Assembly: GCA_041664945.1 (NCBI GenBank)
Contig: JBAYJY010000033.1
Span: 1-33,476 of the forward strand
Origin: JBAYJY01 sp041664945
Lineage (GTDB): Bacteria > UBP15 > UBA6099
DNA length: 33,476 bases
Reading direction: 5' to 3'
Each line of letters starts with the position of its first letter. The stretch's first letter is position 1. Shown one piece after another: positions 8,584-17,068 of this stretch. Made by a program: the position numbers and the translations under genes. A model generated the notes under the pieces. That model had not been told where the DNA came from and did no database searches. It saw nothing but the letters and a program-made list of their open reading frames with translations.

Positions 8584-8604
8584 CCCGGCGCATTTTGCGC
8601 CGGG
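8584..8604 (-). promoter_or_regulatory. Leader hairpin upstream of receiver-PilZ gene
   Basis: Perfect nine-base stem CCCGGCGCA / TGCGCCGGG around a three-base loop, between the predicted promoter and the start codon. Only a short T-run (GGGTTTT) follows, several bases later, so it could be an mRNA-stability hairpin or a weak attenuator. Confidence 0.55.
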
Positions 8605-8621
8605 GAACAGAACGATAGAAA

Positions 8622-8650
8622 ATGATATTATAAACCGGGCGTGATTTCAA
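8622..8650 (-). promoter_or_regulatory. Sigma-70-type promoter for receiver-PilZ / aconitase
   Basis: Minus strand TTGAAA, 17-base spacer, TATCAT; a perfect TATAAT overlaps five bases upstream of the latter. Predicted start near 8615, giving a leader of about 70 bases that contains the 8584-8604 hairpin. Confidence 0.5.
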
Positions 8651-8715
8651 GGCTCGCGCTGAGGCGGATAGGCGTTTCAAAACCGTGGGTGGCAGTTATT
8701 AATCGAACTTGAGCT

Positions 8716-11292
8716 TCAGATTGAGAGAATAGATTGAAGAGTTTTAGCGAACATATCCTGTTGCAAGGGTTTCGTAAGGCAGGCGGCGACATGAGTAAGG
8801 CCGGCGGCGGCTTTGCGGGAAGCCAACGGATCGTCTGAAAGAATGATCACGCGTAAATCCGGCGCTGTTGGGCCGCCGATGGAATTAAGGAAGTCTTTGC
8901 AGCTTTCGCCGATCGCGGCCGGGTTGGCGACAATTATGTTGACCTTCTCGCGGCCGATCACTTCGCGGGCCTCGCGCGCTGAATCGGCGTAGAGGACGCG
9001 GATGTATGAGCCTTCGACGATGTCGGTGATAGTGGTGAGCGTGTCGGGGTCGGTGTCGATGATGAGCATGGACTTGCTTTTTGCCGGCGCGCCGGGCGGA
9101 AGAGCAGTCGGGCTCTGTTCAGTGTCGACATGTCCGTGCGCGACGAGAATCTGTAGTTTGCCGGGGAAAACGACACGGATTTCGGCGCCTTCGCCCTCGA
9201 CGCTTTCGATCTCAATGCTCGCGTTATGCACTTGGGCGATCTCCTTGACGATAGCGAGGCCGAGTCCGGTGCCGCCGTATTGGCGCGTGGAAGTGTTGTC
9301 CACCTGATAGAATCGGTCGAATATTTTAGGCTGCTCGTTTTCAGGAATGCCGATGCCTGAATCCTTGACGGTGAGAACGACATGGTTGTTGCGGGAGCGC
9401 GTCGAGATGGCGATGCTGCCTCCGGCGGGAGTGAATTTGACGGCATTGCTGACGAGGTTTGCGAGAAGGTGGCGGAACATGTTCTTGTCCGCAATTATGG
9501 TTTTGGCGTCATCCTCGCAAGAGACGCTGACGCGCAATTGTTTTTCCTCGATGCCTTCCTGAAATTCGACGAGCAGTCTTTCCACGGCGTCGGGCACCTC
9601 GAGCGGTTGTTTGTCGAGTTCCACGCGGCCGGATTCGATCTTGGCGAGGTCGAGAAGGTTGTCGATCAGGTCGTTCAACTGCCAGCCGCGCCGCATGACG
9701 ACTTTGAGGCGCTCCCTGAATTTTTCAGGCAGGTCGCCGTATTTGCCTTTTTCCGCCATGCTCAGGTTGCCGAGCATAACGGACAATGGAGTGCGAAGCT
9801 CGTGCGAAACCATCGACAGGAAGTTGGTCTTTACCTCGTCCATTTTGCGGAGATGTTCGATTTCTTTTTCAAGTGCGATGGAGTTGATGCGCTGTTCCTC
9901 GGCGCGTTTCGAGGCTGTTATGTCGATGAAGCTTTCGAGCCCCATGACCGCATGGCCGTCAGGGTCGCGGATCAGGTCCAGATTTTTGCTTAGGGTGATC
10001 TGCCGCCCGTCTTTAGTTGTCATGGAGCATTCGCGGCCCAGAAGCGGTTTTTCCGGAGTGCCCGGATCGAACATGAGGCAGGCGCGGTCGCAGGTCTCGC
10101 CGAAAACGTCCGCGCAGTTTTTGCCGATCACGTCTTCTGCGCTGTAGCCTGTGACCCTTTCGGCGGTAAGGTTCCAGGATCGGATGACGTGTTCCCTGTC
10201 GATCGTGAACAGGCCGCTCGGGATGGTTTTAATGATAGTGTCCAGACGGTCGCGGCCGAGACGCAGTTCTTCTTCGAGGCCGACTTTTTCTTCGAGGAGA
10301 TTTTTATCTCTTTCAAGCCGGTTGGCGTCCGACCGCGCGCGCATCAGCACATAGCCTCCCAGATACATCATCATCAGCACGCTGATAGTCACGAGCCATG
10401 TGTTTCTGGTGTGCGTGTTGATCGGCGTTGAGATGTCGGAGTACGGCGTAGCTATAAGAACTGTCCATGTACGGTCGCCAATCTGGAACGGAGACATTGC
10501 GAAAAGCGTATCTCCGAGGTGAATTGCCGCCGGCGCTCCGCGCCATACAGAGAGCTTCAGGACATTCCGGGTTTCTTTGTTGAATAGATTTGTGTCGGAA
10601 AGCTTTTGTCCGATGTACTTTGAATTCGGGTGGTATATTATCGTTCCGTCGTCATCGACCATCCACGCGTAACCATTTTTGCCGGCGCGCGTGTTTTGCA
10701 GGAACAGGCTTGTCATTTTTTCCAGCTTGACAACCGTTGCGACGCTGCCGTTGAATTTCTTGTTGACGAATACCGGCGAATGGATCGCAATGGCGTCGAA
10801 CCCTTCAACAGCCCTGAATAAGCCGCTCACCACAAGCCGGCGCGTGTTGAACAGCTTGACCACATGCTCTTGATTTCTGATGTCTGCGTTCAGGCCGCGC
10901 AGGTCCATCGGGTACATATACACGAGAATCCCGTTCCGGTCCATTCTGTAGCCGGCGTAGACGAAATCCTGATTCGACAGGTAAAACTGCCTGATTTGTT
11001 CGTGACACTGTTCGCTCGTCGGGTCGCTCACGTATTTCGAGGAGGCGAGAGTAAGCATTCCGTTTGTCAGATTGAAGAACAGGTTCTCGATACCGCGCGC
11101 GGAGCCTTTCACTATCTCAAGCTGATGGCTCTGAAACAGTTCCACGAGCGTTTTTCGGAAAACGTTCTGCGCGTTGTAGTTGTACCAGATGAGCAACGCT
11201 GAAATCACCGCCGCAGAAAACAGAACAAAAAAATCCAAAAGCTTCATCAGCCGCGGTTTGGAATTCAGAGTAGGTTTATTCTTAATCGCCAT
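8716..11292 (-). CDS. Membrane hybrid sensor histidine kinase (Cache-like sensor, PAS, kinase, degenerate receiver)
   Basis: 858 residues. Membrane helix at about 20-37, extracytoplasmic sensor of about 260 residues (dCache-like, with VYAGYRMDRNGILVYMYP), second membrane helix at about 298-317, coiled coil at about 320-350, PAS domain at about 350-460, HisKA with phospho-His497 in SHELRTPL, HATPase with DSGIGIP at 644-650 and GGTGLGLA at 673-680, then a C-terminal receiver at about 740-858. In that receiver the phospho-acceptor position is Asn790 (IIVANP), although the acidic residues and Lys of TKP remain, so it probably cannot be phosphorylated. No strong Shine-Dalgarno precedes the ATG; Met16 is an alternative start. 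Likely phosphorylates a separate regulator; the receiver-PilZ product next door also lacks its Asp, so the true partner is probably elsewhere. Signal unknown; a small molecule such as an organic acid or amino acid is typical for Cache sensors. Confidence 0.9.
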   Translation of the reverse strand: MAIKNKPTLNSKPRLMKLLDFFVLFSAAVISALLIWYNYNAQNVFRKTLVELFQSHQLEIVKGSARGIENLFFNLTNGMLTLASSKYVSDPTSEQCHEQIRQFYLSNQDFVYAGYRMDRNGILVYMYPMDLRGLNADIRNQEHVVKLFNTRRLVVSGLFRAVEGFDAIAIHSPVFVNKKFNGSVATVVKLEKMTSLFLQNTRAGKNGYAWMVDDDGTIIYHPNSKYIGQKLSDTNLFNKETRNVLKLSVWRGAPAAIHLGDTLFAMSPFQIGDRTWTVLIATPYSDISTPINTHTRNTWLVTISVLMMMYLGGYVLMRARSDANRLERDKNLLEEKVGLEEELRLGRDRLDTIIKTIPSGLFTIDREHVIRSWNLTAERVTGYSAEDVIGKNCADVFGETCDRACLMFDPGTPEKPLLGRECSMTTKDGRQITLSKNLDLIRDPDGHAVMGLESFIDITASKRAEEQRINSIALEKEIEHLRKMDEVKTNFLSMVSHELRTPLSVMLGNLSMAEKGKYGDLPEKFRERLKVVMRRGWQLNDLIDNLLDLAKIESGRVELDKQPLEVPDAVERLLVEFQEGIEEKQLRVSVSCEDDAKTIIADKNMFRHLLANLVSNAVKFTPAGGSIAISTRSRNNHVVLTVKDSGIGIPENEQPKIFDRFYQVDNTSTRQYGGTGLGLAIVKEIAQVHNASIEIESVEGEGAEIRVVFPGKLQILVAHGHVDTEQSPTALPPGAPAKSKSMLIIDTDPDTLTTITDIVEGSYIRVLYADSAREAREVIGREKVNIIVANPAAIGESCKDFLNSIGGPTAPDLRVIILSDDPLASRKAAAGLTHVAACLTKPLQQDMFAKTLQSILSI

Positions 11293-11352
11293 TTTTAGTT
11301 TTTGCTGCGACTCAAACGCCTTTTTAGGAATTCTTTTGACAATCTAATAATA

Positions 11353-11379
11353 ATTATATCACAAATATGAAAAAGTGAA
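11353..11379 (-). promoter_or_regulatory. Possible promoter for the histidine kinase gene
   Basis: Minus strand carries a perfect TATAAT at 11353-11358 in an AT-rich stretch. The best -35 is TTCACT with a short 15-base spacer, so support is modest. Confidence 0.3.
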
Positions 11380-11395
11380 CCGTCGACGGAAATGA

Positions 11396-11425
11396 TTGAC
11401 GCGCGCGCGCGCCGGAAACTATAAT
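11396..11425 (+). promoter_or_regulatory. Sigma-70 promoter of moeA with a CG-repeat spacer
   Basis: TTGACG, 18-base spacer, perfect TATAAT, ending 56 bases before the moeA ATG. The spacer begins with an uninterrupted alternating CG run (11400-11412). Confidence 0.7.
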
Positions 11426-11481
11426 CAACGCGGAATTTCGCGGGCATTAAAAACTCAGAACTGCCGCGGCGGGAGAACACA

Positions 11482-12702
11482 ATGCTGTCTATAGAAGAAG
11501 CGGTTCGGATGATATTGGACTGCGTTGAGACGACGGGGACGGAACTGGTTTCGCTTACTGAGGCGTTCGGCCGCATTCTCGCAGAGGAAATCAGGGCGGA
11601 CGCCGATGTGCCGTTTACGGACAACTCGGCGATGGACGGCTACGCGGTGCGGGCGGAATGTGTTCTTGGAGCGTCTGCGGAAAAACCGGCGGAGCTTGAA
11701 GTGATCGGCGAGGCGCCGGCGGGAACGGTTTTAGATGTCGAAATAACGCCGGGAACGGCGGTGCGCATAATGACCGGGGCTCCGATTCCCCGCGGCGCCG
11801 ACGCCGTGGTCATGGTTGAATACACGGAAACGAACAGCGGGCGTGCGAAAATCAAAACCGGCGCGAGGCCCGGAGAGAACATTCGGCGGGCGGGCGAGGA
11901 CGTGTTGAAAGGCGAATTGCTTTTCAGCCCCGGCCGGAGGATAGGAGCCGCGGATGCCGGCGTGATAGCGTCCGCCGGCCGCATGAAAGCGGCGGTCGGC
12001 AGGAGGCCTGTTGTCGGGATCATCTCGACCGGCGACGAGATAGTGGAGCCGGGCGAGCCCTCGGGGCCCGGCAGGGTGCGCAACAGCAATAGCTATTCGC
12101 TTTACTCGCTGTGTCTCGCGGCGGGGGCGGCTCCAGCATATTTAGGCATTATCCCGGACCGGCGGGCGGAAATCGAAACCGCTTTCCGCGACGCCGCGCG
12201 CTCCTGCGACGTAATTCTCACTTCCGGTGGCGTCTCGGCCGGCGACTACGATTTCGTCAAAGCCATCCTCGAGGAAATCGGAGACATTAAATTCTGGAAA
12301 GTCGCCATGAAACCCGGAAAGCCGATAGCCTTCGGGCGAATCGGCGGCGCGTTGCTTTTCGGGTTGCCCGGCAACCCCGTTTCGGTCATGGTCGGGTTCG
12401 AGATGTTTGTACGGCCGGCGCTCCTGAAAATGATGGGCGCCTCCGTTCTGTCCAGGCCGCGCGCTACCGCCCGCATGGAACACGAACTGAAGGAAAAACC
12501 CTCGCGCACTAAAATCATGCGCGGCATCGCTTCGCGCGACGAGAACGGCCTCTCCGTTCGCACAACGGGCGGCCAGGGATCCGGCATTCTTAAGTCCATG
12601 GTCCTGGCCAACTGTTTCATCATTATGCCCGAAGGTCTCGGCTCGCTCGGCAAGGGCGACGCCGTCGAAATTATTCCGCTCGACAATTTTCCGCCCGGCT
12701 GA
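11482..12702 (+). CDS. moeA: Molybdopterin molybdenumtransferase MoeA
   Basis: 406 residues, normal family length. MoeA inserts molybdate into adenylylated molybdopterin, the last common step of molybdenum cofactor synthesis in the cytosol. Motifs in order: DNSAMDGYAVR near 47-57, IMTGAPIPRGADAVVMVEYTE near 95-115, GIISTGDEI near 178, SNSYSL, TSGGVSAGDYDF near 247-258, KPGKPIAFG, and LPGNPVSVMVGFEMFVRPAL near 294-313. The C-terminal beta domain is present. A GGGAG about ten bases upstream supports the start. It has its own strong promoter and no other molybdopterin gene nearby, so it is a lone cofactor gene here; it implies that the organism has molybdo- or tungsto-enzymes elsewhere. Confidence 0.96.
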   Translation: MLSIEEAVRMILDCVETTGTELVSLTEAFGRILAEEIRADADVPFTDNSAMDGYAVRAECVLGASAEKPAELEVIGEAPAGTVLDVEITPGTAVRIMTGAPIPRGADAVVMVEYTETNSGRAKIKTGARPGENIRRAGEDVLKGELLFSPGRRIGAADAGVIASAGRMKAAVGRRPVVGIISTGDEIVEPGEPSGPGRVRNSNSYSLYSLCLAAGAAPAYLGIIPDRRAEIETAFRDAARSCDVILTSGGVSAGDYDFVKAILEEIGDIKFWKVAMKPGKPIAFGRIGGALLFGLPGNPVSVMVGFEMFVRPALLKMMGASVLSRPRATARMEHELKEKPSRTKIMRGIASRDENGLSVRTTGGQGSGILKSMVLANCFIIMPEGLGSLGKGDAVEIIPLDNFPPG

Positions 12703-12725
12703 AAAGAGTTCTGTTCGAATTACCT

Positions 12726-12754
12726 TTGCAGACCGGCGCCGGTGAAGTTATAAT
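12726..12754 (+). promoter_or_regulatory. Promoter giving a probable leaderless mRNA for the TMTC-like gene
   Basis: TTGCAG, 17-base spacer, perfect TATAAT, and only seven bases to the ATG at 12762. Transcription would begin at or next to the start codon. Confidence 0.6.
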
Positions 12755-12761
12755 TGCGGGC

Positions 12762-14480
12762 ATGGAAAACAACAGCAAACTCGAGAGCAAGACTCTTCCT
12801 GTTTTAGCGGTATTGCTGCCCGCGCTTGTGGCGGGCATAGTTTTTGCCAACTCGCTTCGCGGCGGATTTGTGTATGACGACCGGCCGCTCGTGACGCAAA
12901 ACGAGGCTATCCGCGACCTCTCCGCGCTCGGCATATACGATATCTTCACGCATGCGGATTACCAGAGCTATGCGCCGCATTATCTGCCGGTTCGCGTGCT
13001 CAGCTATGCGATTGATTACATGATATGGGGAATGAACCCGTACGGATTTCATCTGACCAATCTGGTATTGCACATATTGAATGTGATGCTGGCGGCATTG
13101 CTTGTGGCGGCGATAACCGGCGCGGCCGGCGGCGAAGAGGGACGGTTCAGATGGCTCGCGGGAGGCGTTGCGGCGATGTTGTTCGCCGCGCATCCGCTTA
13201 TGTCGGAGTCTGTCGCGTGGATCGCCGGCAGGAAAGACCTTCTCGCCACCTGTTTTTCAATCTGCGCCGCGCTGTGTTATCTGAAAAGCTTCAGGCGCCC
13301 TCTGTCGAAGAAAACCGACTGGCCGATTGCGGCCGGCCTTTTGTTTTTCGCGCTCGCTATGATGTCGAAGGCGACGGCGGCTGCGTTGCCCGCGGCGTTT
13401 TTGGCGTTCGAAATTCTGCTAAAGCCCGGCGAAGGCCGGGGTCGGTTGCGGTTGCGCATTGAGCGGCTCGCGCCGTTCTTCGTTTTAACCGCGGCGCTTG
13501 TTTTTATAGACGCGAACCTGTCCGTAAAAAATGGAATGATCGAAAATTGGTTTGGCGGGTCGCTGTTTACGCATCTGATCACAATCGCCACGATTCCACT
13601 TTTGTATCTCGGAAAATTTATTTGGCCGGCGCGGTTGTGCGTCGACTATGCGACGCTCGCGCAGAAATCGCTGTTCAGCCCGCTGGTTCTCGCGTCGTTG
13701 CTGTTCTGGTTCGCGTCGGCGTTCTGGTTTGTGAAGCGCGGCCGCGCGGCCGCGGCGCCGGCTGCGCTCGCCGCATGGGCGATTCTGAACCTTGCGCCGG
13801 CGATGAACTTTGCGCCGACGAGCAAGCTGATCGCGGATAGGTATGTTTATCTCCCGGCGGTTGGTTTGTTCGGGCTTGTAGGTTATTTGTTCGCGCGGGC
13901 GGCGAGCGCTCGCGGCGCCGCGGCGCGGCTCGCGGCGTTTGCGCTTTTGGCGGCGGTCGTCGCCGGGTTCGGCGTTCTAACGGCGGCGCGCAACAGGGAC
14001 TGGCGCTCGGAACTTACGCTCTGGCGTTCCGCGGATAAGATAGAGCCGCGCAACCCGGTCGTGACGCATGGTCTCGGATACGCATATTTTGAAATAAAGG
14101 ATTACGGCAAGGCTGAGCGTTATTTTCGCGAAACGATCAAAACTGACCCGAACTTCAAGCTGGCTTATTTCAATCTTGGCGTTTTGGAATCTCAGATTTA
14201 CGGACGCGATGATGAAGCGATCTCGCTCTTTAATAAAGCTCTGAAGATCGACCCGCGGGACGCGCGCACTCGCGCTAATCTCGCGTTGGCTTATTTTAAC
14301 AAGGGCGAATATGACAAAGCGCACGATGAGATGCTGCGCGCGGTGGACACAAGCCCGGACGACTTTACGCTTGTAAGAAGGATGCTCGCGATAAAAAATT
14401 CATACGCGATCAGGGGAAGGCCGTTTGTAATTCCGCAGAAACTGCTGGACAAGATCAACGGAAAGAAAAAAGCGAAATAA
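12762..14480 (+). CDS. TMTC-like membrane glycosyltransferase (GT-C fold) with TPR tail
   Basis: 572 residues from the ATG at 12762. A longer frame from 12726 exists but would start inside the promoter's -35 box, so I reject it. The N-terminal two thirds hold about nine to eleven hydrophobic segments. After the first helix come the FVYDDRPLV loop with the acidic pair D39/D40, SESVAWIAGRKDLLA near 148-162, MSKATAAALP near 201-210 and ADRYVYLPAVG near 358-368, the pattern of TPR-containing PMT/TMTC-like proteins. Residues about 430-535 hold roughly three TPR units ending in the usual DP. Family knowledge: eukaryotic TMTC proteins O-mannosylate proteins, and bacterial relatives are mostly untested. 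Likely role: transfer of sugar from a polyprenyl-phosphate donor on the outer face of the inner membrane. Single gene, 60 bases after moeA. Confidence 0.8.
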   Translation: MENNSKLESKTLPVLAVLLPALVAGIVFANSLRGGFVYDDRPLVTQNEAIRDLSALGIYDIFTHADYQSYAPHYLPVRVLSYAIDYMIWGMNPYGFHLTNLVLHILNVMLAALLVAAITGAAGGEEGRFRWLAGGVAAMLFAAHPLMSESVAWIAGRKDLLATCFSICAALCYLKSFRRPLSKKTDWPIAAGLLFFALAMMSKATAAALPAAFLAFEILLKPGEGRGRLRLRIERLAPFFVLTAALVFIDANLSVKNGMIENWFGGSLFTHLITIATIPLLYLGKFIWPARLCVDYATLAQKSLFSPLVLASLLFWFASAFWFVKRGRAAAAPAALAAWAILNLAPAMNFAPTSKLIADRYVYLPAVGLFGLVGYLFARAASARGAAARLAAFALLAAVVAGFGVLTAARNRDWRSELTLWRSADKIEPRNPVVTHGLGYAYFEIKDYGKAERYFRETIKTDPNFKLAYFNLGVLESQIYGRDDEAISLFNKALKIDPRDARTRANLALAYFNKGEYDKAHDEMLRAVDTSPDDFTLVRRMLAIKNSYAIRGRPFVIPQKLLDKINGKKKAK

Positions 14481-14531
14481 TACGGCGAGGCGCGGGTTCC
14501 CGAGCGATTCTTGCGGCTTTAAATCACGTTG

Positions 14532-14560
14532 TTTATACTGAAATGCAAATAGATTATAAC
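14532..14560 (+). promoter_or_regulatory. Possible promoter of the Tat DUF362 / radical SAM operon
   Basis: TTTATA, 17-base spacer, TATAAC, 52 bases before the ATG of the DUF362 gene. Match to consensus is moderate. Confidence 0.35.
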
Positions 14561-14612
14561 GGCGCGTGAGGAAGTTTGCCGTACGAAATCGCTATCCAAC
14601 CCCGGAGATAAG

Positions 14613-15668
14613 ATGAGGGAAAGAGACAAATCGGCAAGGGCGGACATCACGCGGCGGGAGTTTTTGGGCGGCGCCGGAGCGGCTGCTATCGGACTTATAG
14701 GGATGTCGGCGCTCGGAGGCGGAATTTTCGCGGAATCGGCGAAGGCGGCTCCGCAAGGCGGTAAAGGCAGGTCTGGCGGAAGGGGAGTCGTTGTGATCGG
14801 GCGCGATCCGAAAATCTGGGATGGCGCGAAGCTGAATAAGGACAAAACGCGTGATCTGGCGTTCAGGGCTGTTCGCGCGTTTTCCGGGGCTGACAGCGAC
14901 GTCGCTGCCTGGTCGGCATTTTTCGGGCCGGACGACCGGGTCAGCATGAAGATGAACTGCATCGGCGGAAAGAAGATGTCGACGACTCCGGCGATTGTGG
15001 AAGCGATAGCGGCGGGCCTCATGCTGGCTGGCGTTTCAGCGAAAAATATAGTTGCGTGGGACCGAACGGAGTGGGAAGTGCGCATGGCCGGCTTCAACAC
15101 CGGCCGCGATAAAAAAGGCGTTCTTTATACAGCAACAGACGCGGATGGCATCGGATATGACTCCGAACTGACATCGTGGGGCGAGGCGAGTTCGCTTGTG
15201 AGCCGGATTGCGTCGAGTTACAGCTCGGCGATGGTGAACGTTCCGATTCTCAAGGACCACGACATGACCGGGATTTCTTGCGCGATGAAGAACTGGTACG
15301 GCGCTGTAAATAACCCGAACAAACTGCATGAGAACGCTTGCGATCCGTACATAGCGGACGTGAACATGATGTCCGTGTTCAGGGAGAAAACAAAACTGAT
15401 AGTTCTCGACGCGACGACGGGACAGTACAACGGCGGCCCCGGCCACAAGCCGAAATTCACATGGCCGTTCGCGGGCTTGATCGTCGGAACGGACCCGGTC
15501 GCGGTGGATGCCGTGGCATACCATATCATAGACGAAAAGCGGAAAGCGGAAGGACTGCCGACGCTCAAGGCGCAGGGGCGGCCGCCGAAGTTTCTGAACA
15601 CGGCGGCGGACGCGAAGCATAAGCTCGGCGAAAACCGTTACGAAAAGATACGCATAATCGAGGTTTGA
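14613..15668 (+). CDS. DUF362 protein with twin-arginine (Tat) signal
   Basis: 351 residues. The N-terminus has TRREFLGG (twin Arg at 14-15) followed by a Gly/Ala-rich hydrophobic stretch and a probable cleavage after AKA near residue 45, a classic Tat signal for folded, cofactor-bearing proteins. The body is DUF362: SMKMNCIGGKK, VNVPILKDHDMTGISCAMKN, DATTGQYNGGPGH and VGTDPVAVDAVAYHI are recognisable family blocks. Unlike the second DUF362 gene at 17263 it has no ferredoxin domain. A GGAG upstream of the ATG supports the start. One base separates its stop from the radical SAM gene, so the two are an operon. The biochemical role of DUF362 is not established; conserved Lys and Cys residues suggest a redox or Fe-S-associated task in the periplasm. 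Confidence 0.85.
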   Translation: MRERDKSARADITRREFLGGAGAAAIGLIGMSALGGGIFAESAKAAPQGGKGRSGGRGVVVIGRDPKIWDGAKLNKDKTRDLAFRAVRAFSGADSDVAAWSAFFGPDDRVSMKMNCIGGKKMSTTPAIVEAIAAGLMLAGVSAKNIVAWDRTEWEVRMAGFNTGRDKKGVLYTATDADGIGYDSELTSWGEASSLVSRIASSYSSAMVNVPILKDHDMTGISCAMKNWYGAVNNPNKLHENACDPYIADVNMMSVFREKTKLIVLDATTGQYNGGPGHKPKFTWPFAGLIVGTDPVAVDAVAYHIIDEKRKAEGLPTLKAQGRPPKFLNTAADAKHKLGENRYEKIRIIEV

Positions 15669-15669
15669 G

Positions 15670-16812
15670 ATGAAGGGCTGCCTGACGCGCAGGGAATTCA
15701 TGACGCTTGCGGCGCTGACATGCGCGGCGCCGGCGCTGGCGGCCGCCGTTTCGGGCGGGGCCGCTGTTGCCGAGCCGCAACGGCCTAAGCAGTCCGCCGG
15801 AACAGAGCGCGAGGTGTATTTCTACGATAAGCTCCCGGACAAAATGGTACAGTGTCAGATTTGCCCCAAAAAATGCAAGGTGGGCGACGCCGAACGTGGT
15901 TTCTGCGGCAACAAGGAAAATCACGGCGGGAAATACGTTTCGCTCGCTTATGGAAACCCGTGTTCGATAAACAATGACCCGATCGAAAAGAAACCACTGT
16001 TCCACTTCCTGCCGGGCACGAACGCGTTTTCGCTCGCAGCCGCCGGCTGCAACTTCGACTGCAAGTTCTGCCAGAACTGGGAGATTTCGCAGTCACGGCC
16101 GGAACAGATGCGGAACATAGACCTGCCGCCGGGGCGCGCCGCCGAGGCCGCGCAACAGGCCGGCAGCCGGACTATCGCCTTCACCTACAGCGAGCCGACC
16201 GTGTTCTACGAATATATGTATGACTGCGCCGTGGCAGGCCGCAAGCGGGGGCTGCGAAACGTTATGATCTCTAACGGATATATCAACCCGAAACCGATGC
16301 GCAAACTCTGCAAAACGCTCGACGCGGTGAAAATCGATTTCAAGGCTTTCACGGAAGGTTTCTATTCAAAGGTCTGCCTCGGGCATTTGCAGCCCGTTCT
16401 GGACACGCTTGTCTTGCTGAAAAGCGAACGAATGTGGTTCGAGATGGTCTATCTTATGATTCCGACGCTGAACGACAACCCTGCCGACATTAAAAGGATG
16501 TCGGGCTGGATCATGAAGAACCTCGGCCCGGACGTTCCGATCCATTTTACCCGCTTCCACCCGATGTACAAGCTGAAAAACCTTCAGCCGACGCCGCTCG
16601 AATCGCTCGAGCGCGCCTATGACATCTGCAAAAAGGCGGGCATGCATTTCGTTTATATCGGCAACGTGCCCGGCCACCGCGCGGAGAACACCTACTGCCC
16701 GAAATGTGAAAAGGCCGTCGTGCGGCGCTACGGCTATGTGATTCAGGCGATCGATATCGACGCAGGCCGCTGCCGCTTCTGCAAGACCGCCATCCCCGGC
16801 GTTTGGAGCTGA
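15670..16812 (+). CDS. AmmeMemoRadiSam-type radical SAM protein with a Tat signal
   Basis: 380 residues. The N-terminus LTRREFMTLAALTC has twin Arg at 7-8 and a hydrophobic Ala-rich stretch, a Tat-type signal. The radical SAM cluster motif is C127-NFD-C131-KF-C134, the CxxxCxxC form, in a context (PLFHFLPG, CQNWEISQ, FTYSEPTVFYEY, KIDFKAF) typical of the enzyme of the AMMECR1/Memo/radical SAM system. Extra Cys pairs precede the core (C62, C65, C69, C79) and close the protein (C343/C346 and C368/C371), which look like a metal-binding ribbon. The AMMECR1 and Memo partners are not in the window. Family proteins are related to pyruvate-formate-lyase activases; the substrate is unknown. The Tat signal is odd because S-adenosylmethionine is a cytoplasmic cosubstrate. 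Translation is coupled to the DUF362 gene one base upstream. Confidence 0.87.
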   Translation: MKGCLTRREFMTLAALTCAAPALAAAVSGGAAVAEPQRPKQSAGTEREVYFYDKLPDKMVQCQICPKKCKVGDAERGFCGNKENHGGKYVSLAYGNPCSINNDPIEKKPLFHFLPGTNAFSLAAAGCNFDCKFCQNWEISQSRPEQMRNIDLPPGRAAEAAQQAGSRTIAFTYSEPTVFYEYMYDCAVAGRKRGLRNVMISNGYINPKPMRKLCKTLDAVKIDFKAFTEGFYSKVCLGHLQPVLDTLVLLKSERMWFEMVYLMIPTLNDNPADIKRMSGWIMKNLGPDVPIHFTRFHPMYKLKNLQPTPLESLERAYDICKKAGMHFVYIGNVPGHRAENTYCPKCEKAVVRRYGYVIQAIDIDAGRCRFCKTAIPGVWS

Positions 16813-16938
16813 ACCGCTTTCTCCGGAACGCGATTTTTAACAGAAAAACGAATATTGAATATCGAACAAAGAATTTCGAATTATGAAGTTCTACATCGAT
16901 TTTCGAAAGGTCATAGCGTTTATAGATGGGAATCGAGA

Positions 16939-17045
16939 TCGGGATTGCCGCGCCTGCTTCGCAGGCTCGCAATGACGCATTTTTGCTGCTTTAAAAACAA
17001 AAAAACACGTCGATGCGAGAAGCGAAGCGACGAAGCAACCCCAGA
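16939..17045. repeat. Two inverted copies of the CGTCATTGCGAG intergenic repeat family
   Basis: The left unit (16939-16977) reads TCGGGATTGCC...CTCGCAATGACG and encloses a GCCTGC/GCAGGC mini-hairpin. The right unit (17008-17045) is the opposite orientation, CGTCGATGCGAG...GACGAAGCAACCCCA. The same family recurs at 19365-19506. This type of dispersed element is common in many bacterial genomes and is probably mobilised in trans. Confidence 0.75.
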
Positions 17046-17068
17046 CTAATCAGTGAATTTGAACAGTT

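Noticed and set aside
12726..12761. Upstream ATG-like start of the TMTC-like gene at 12726
   Set aside because: It lies within the predicted -35 box; transcription from the TATAAT at 12749 cannot include it.
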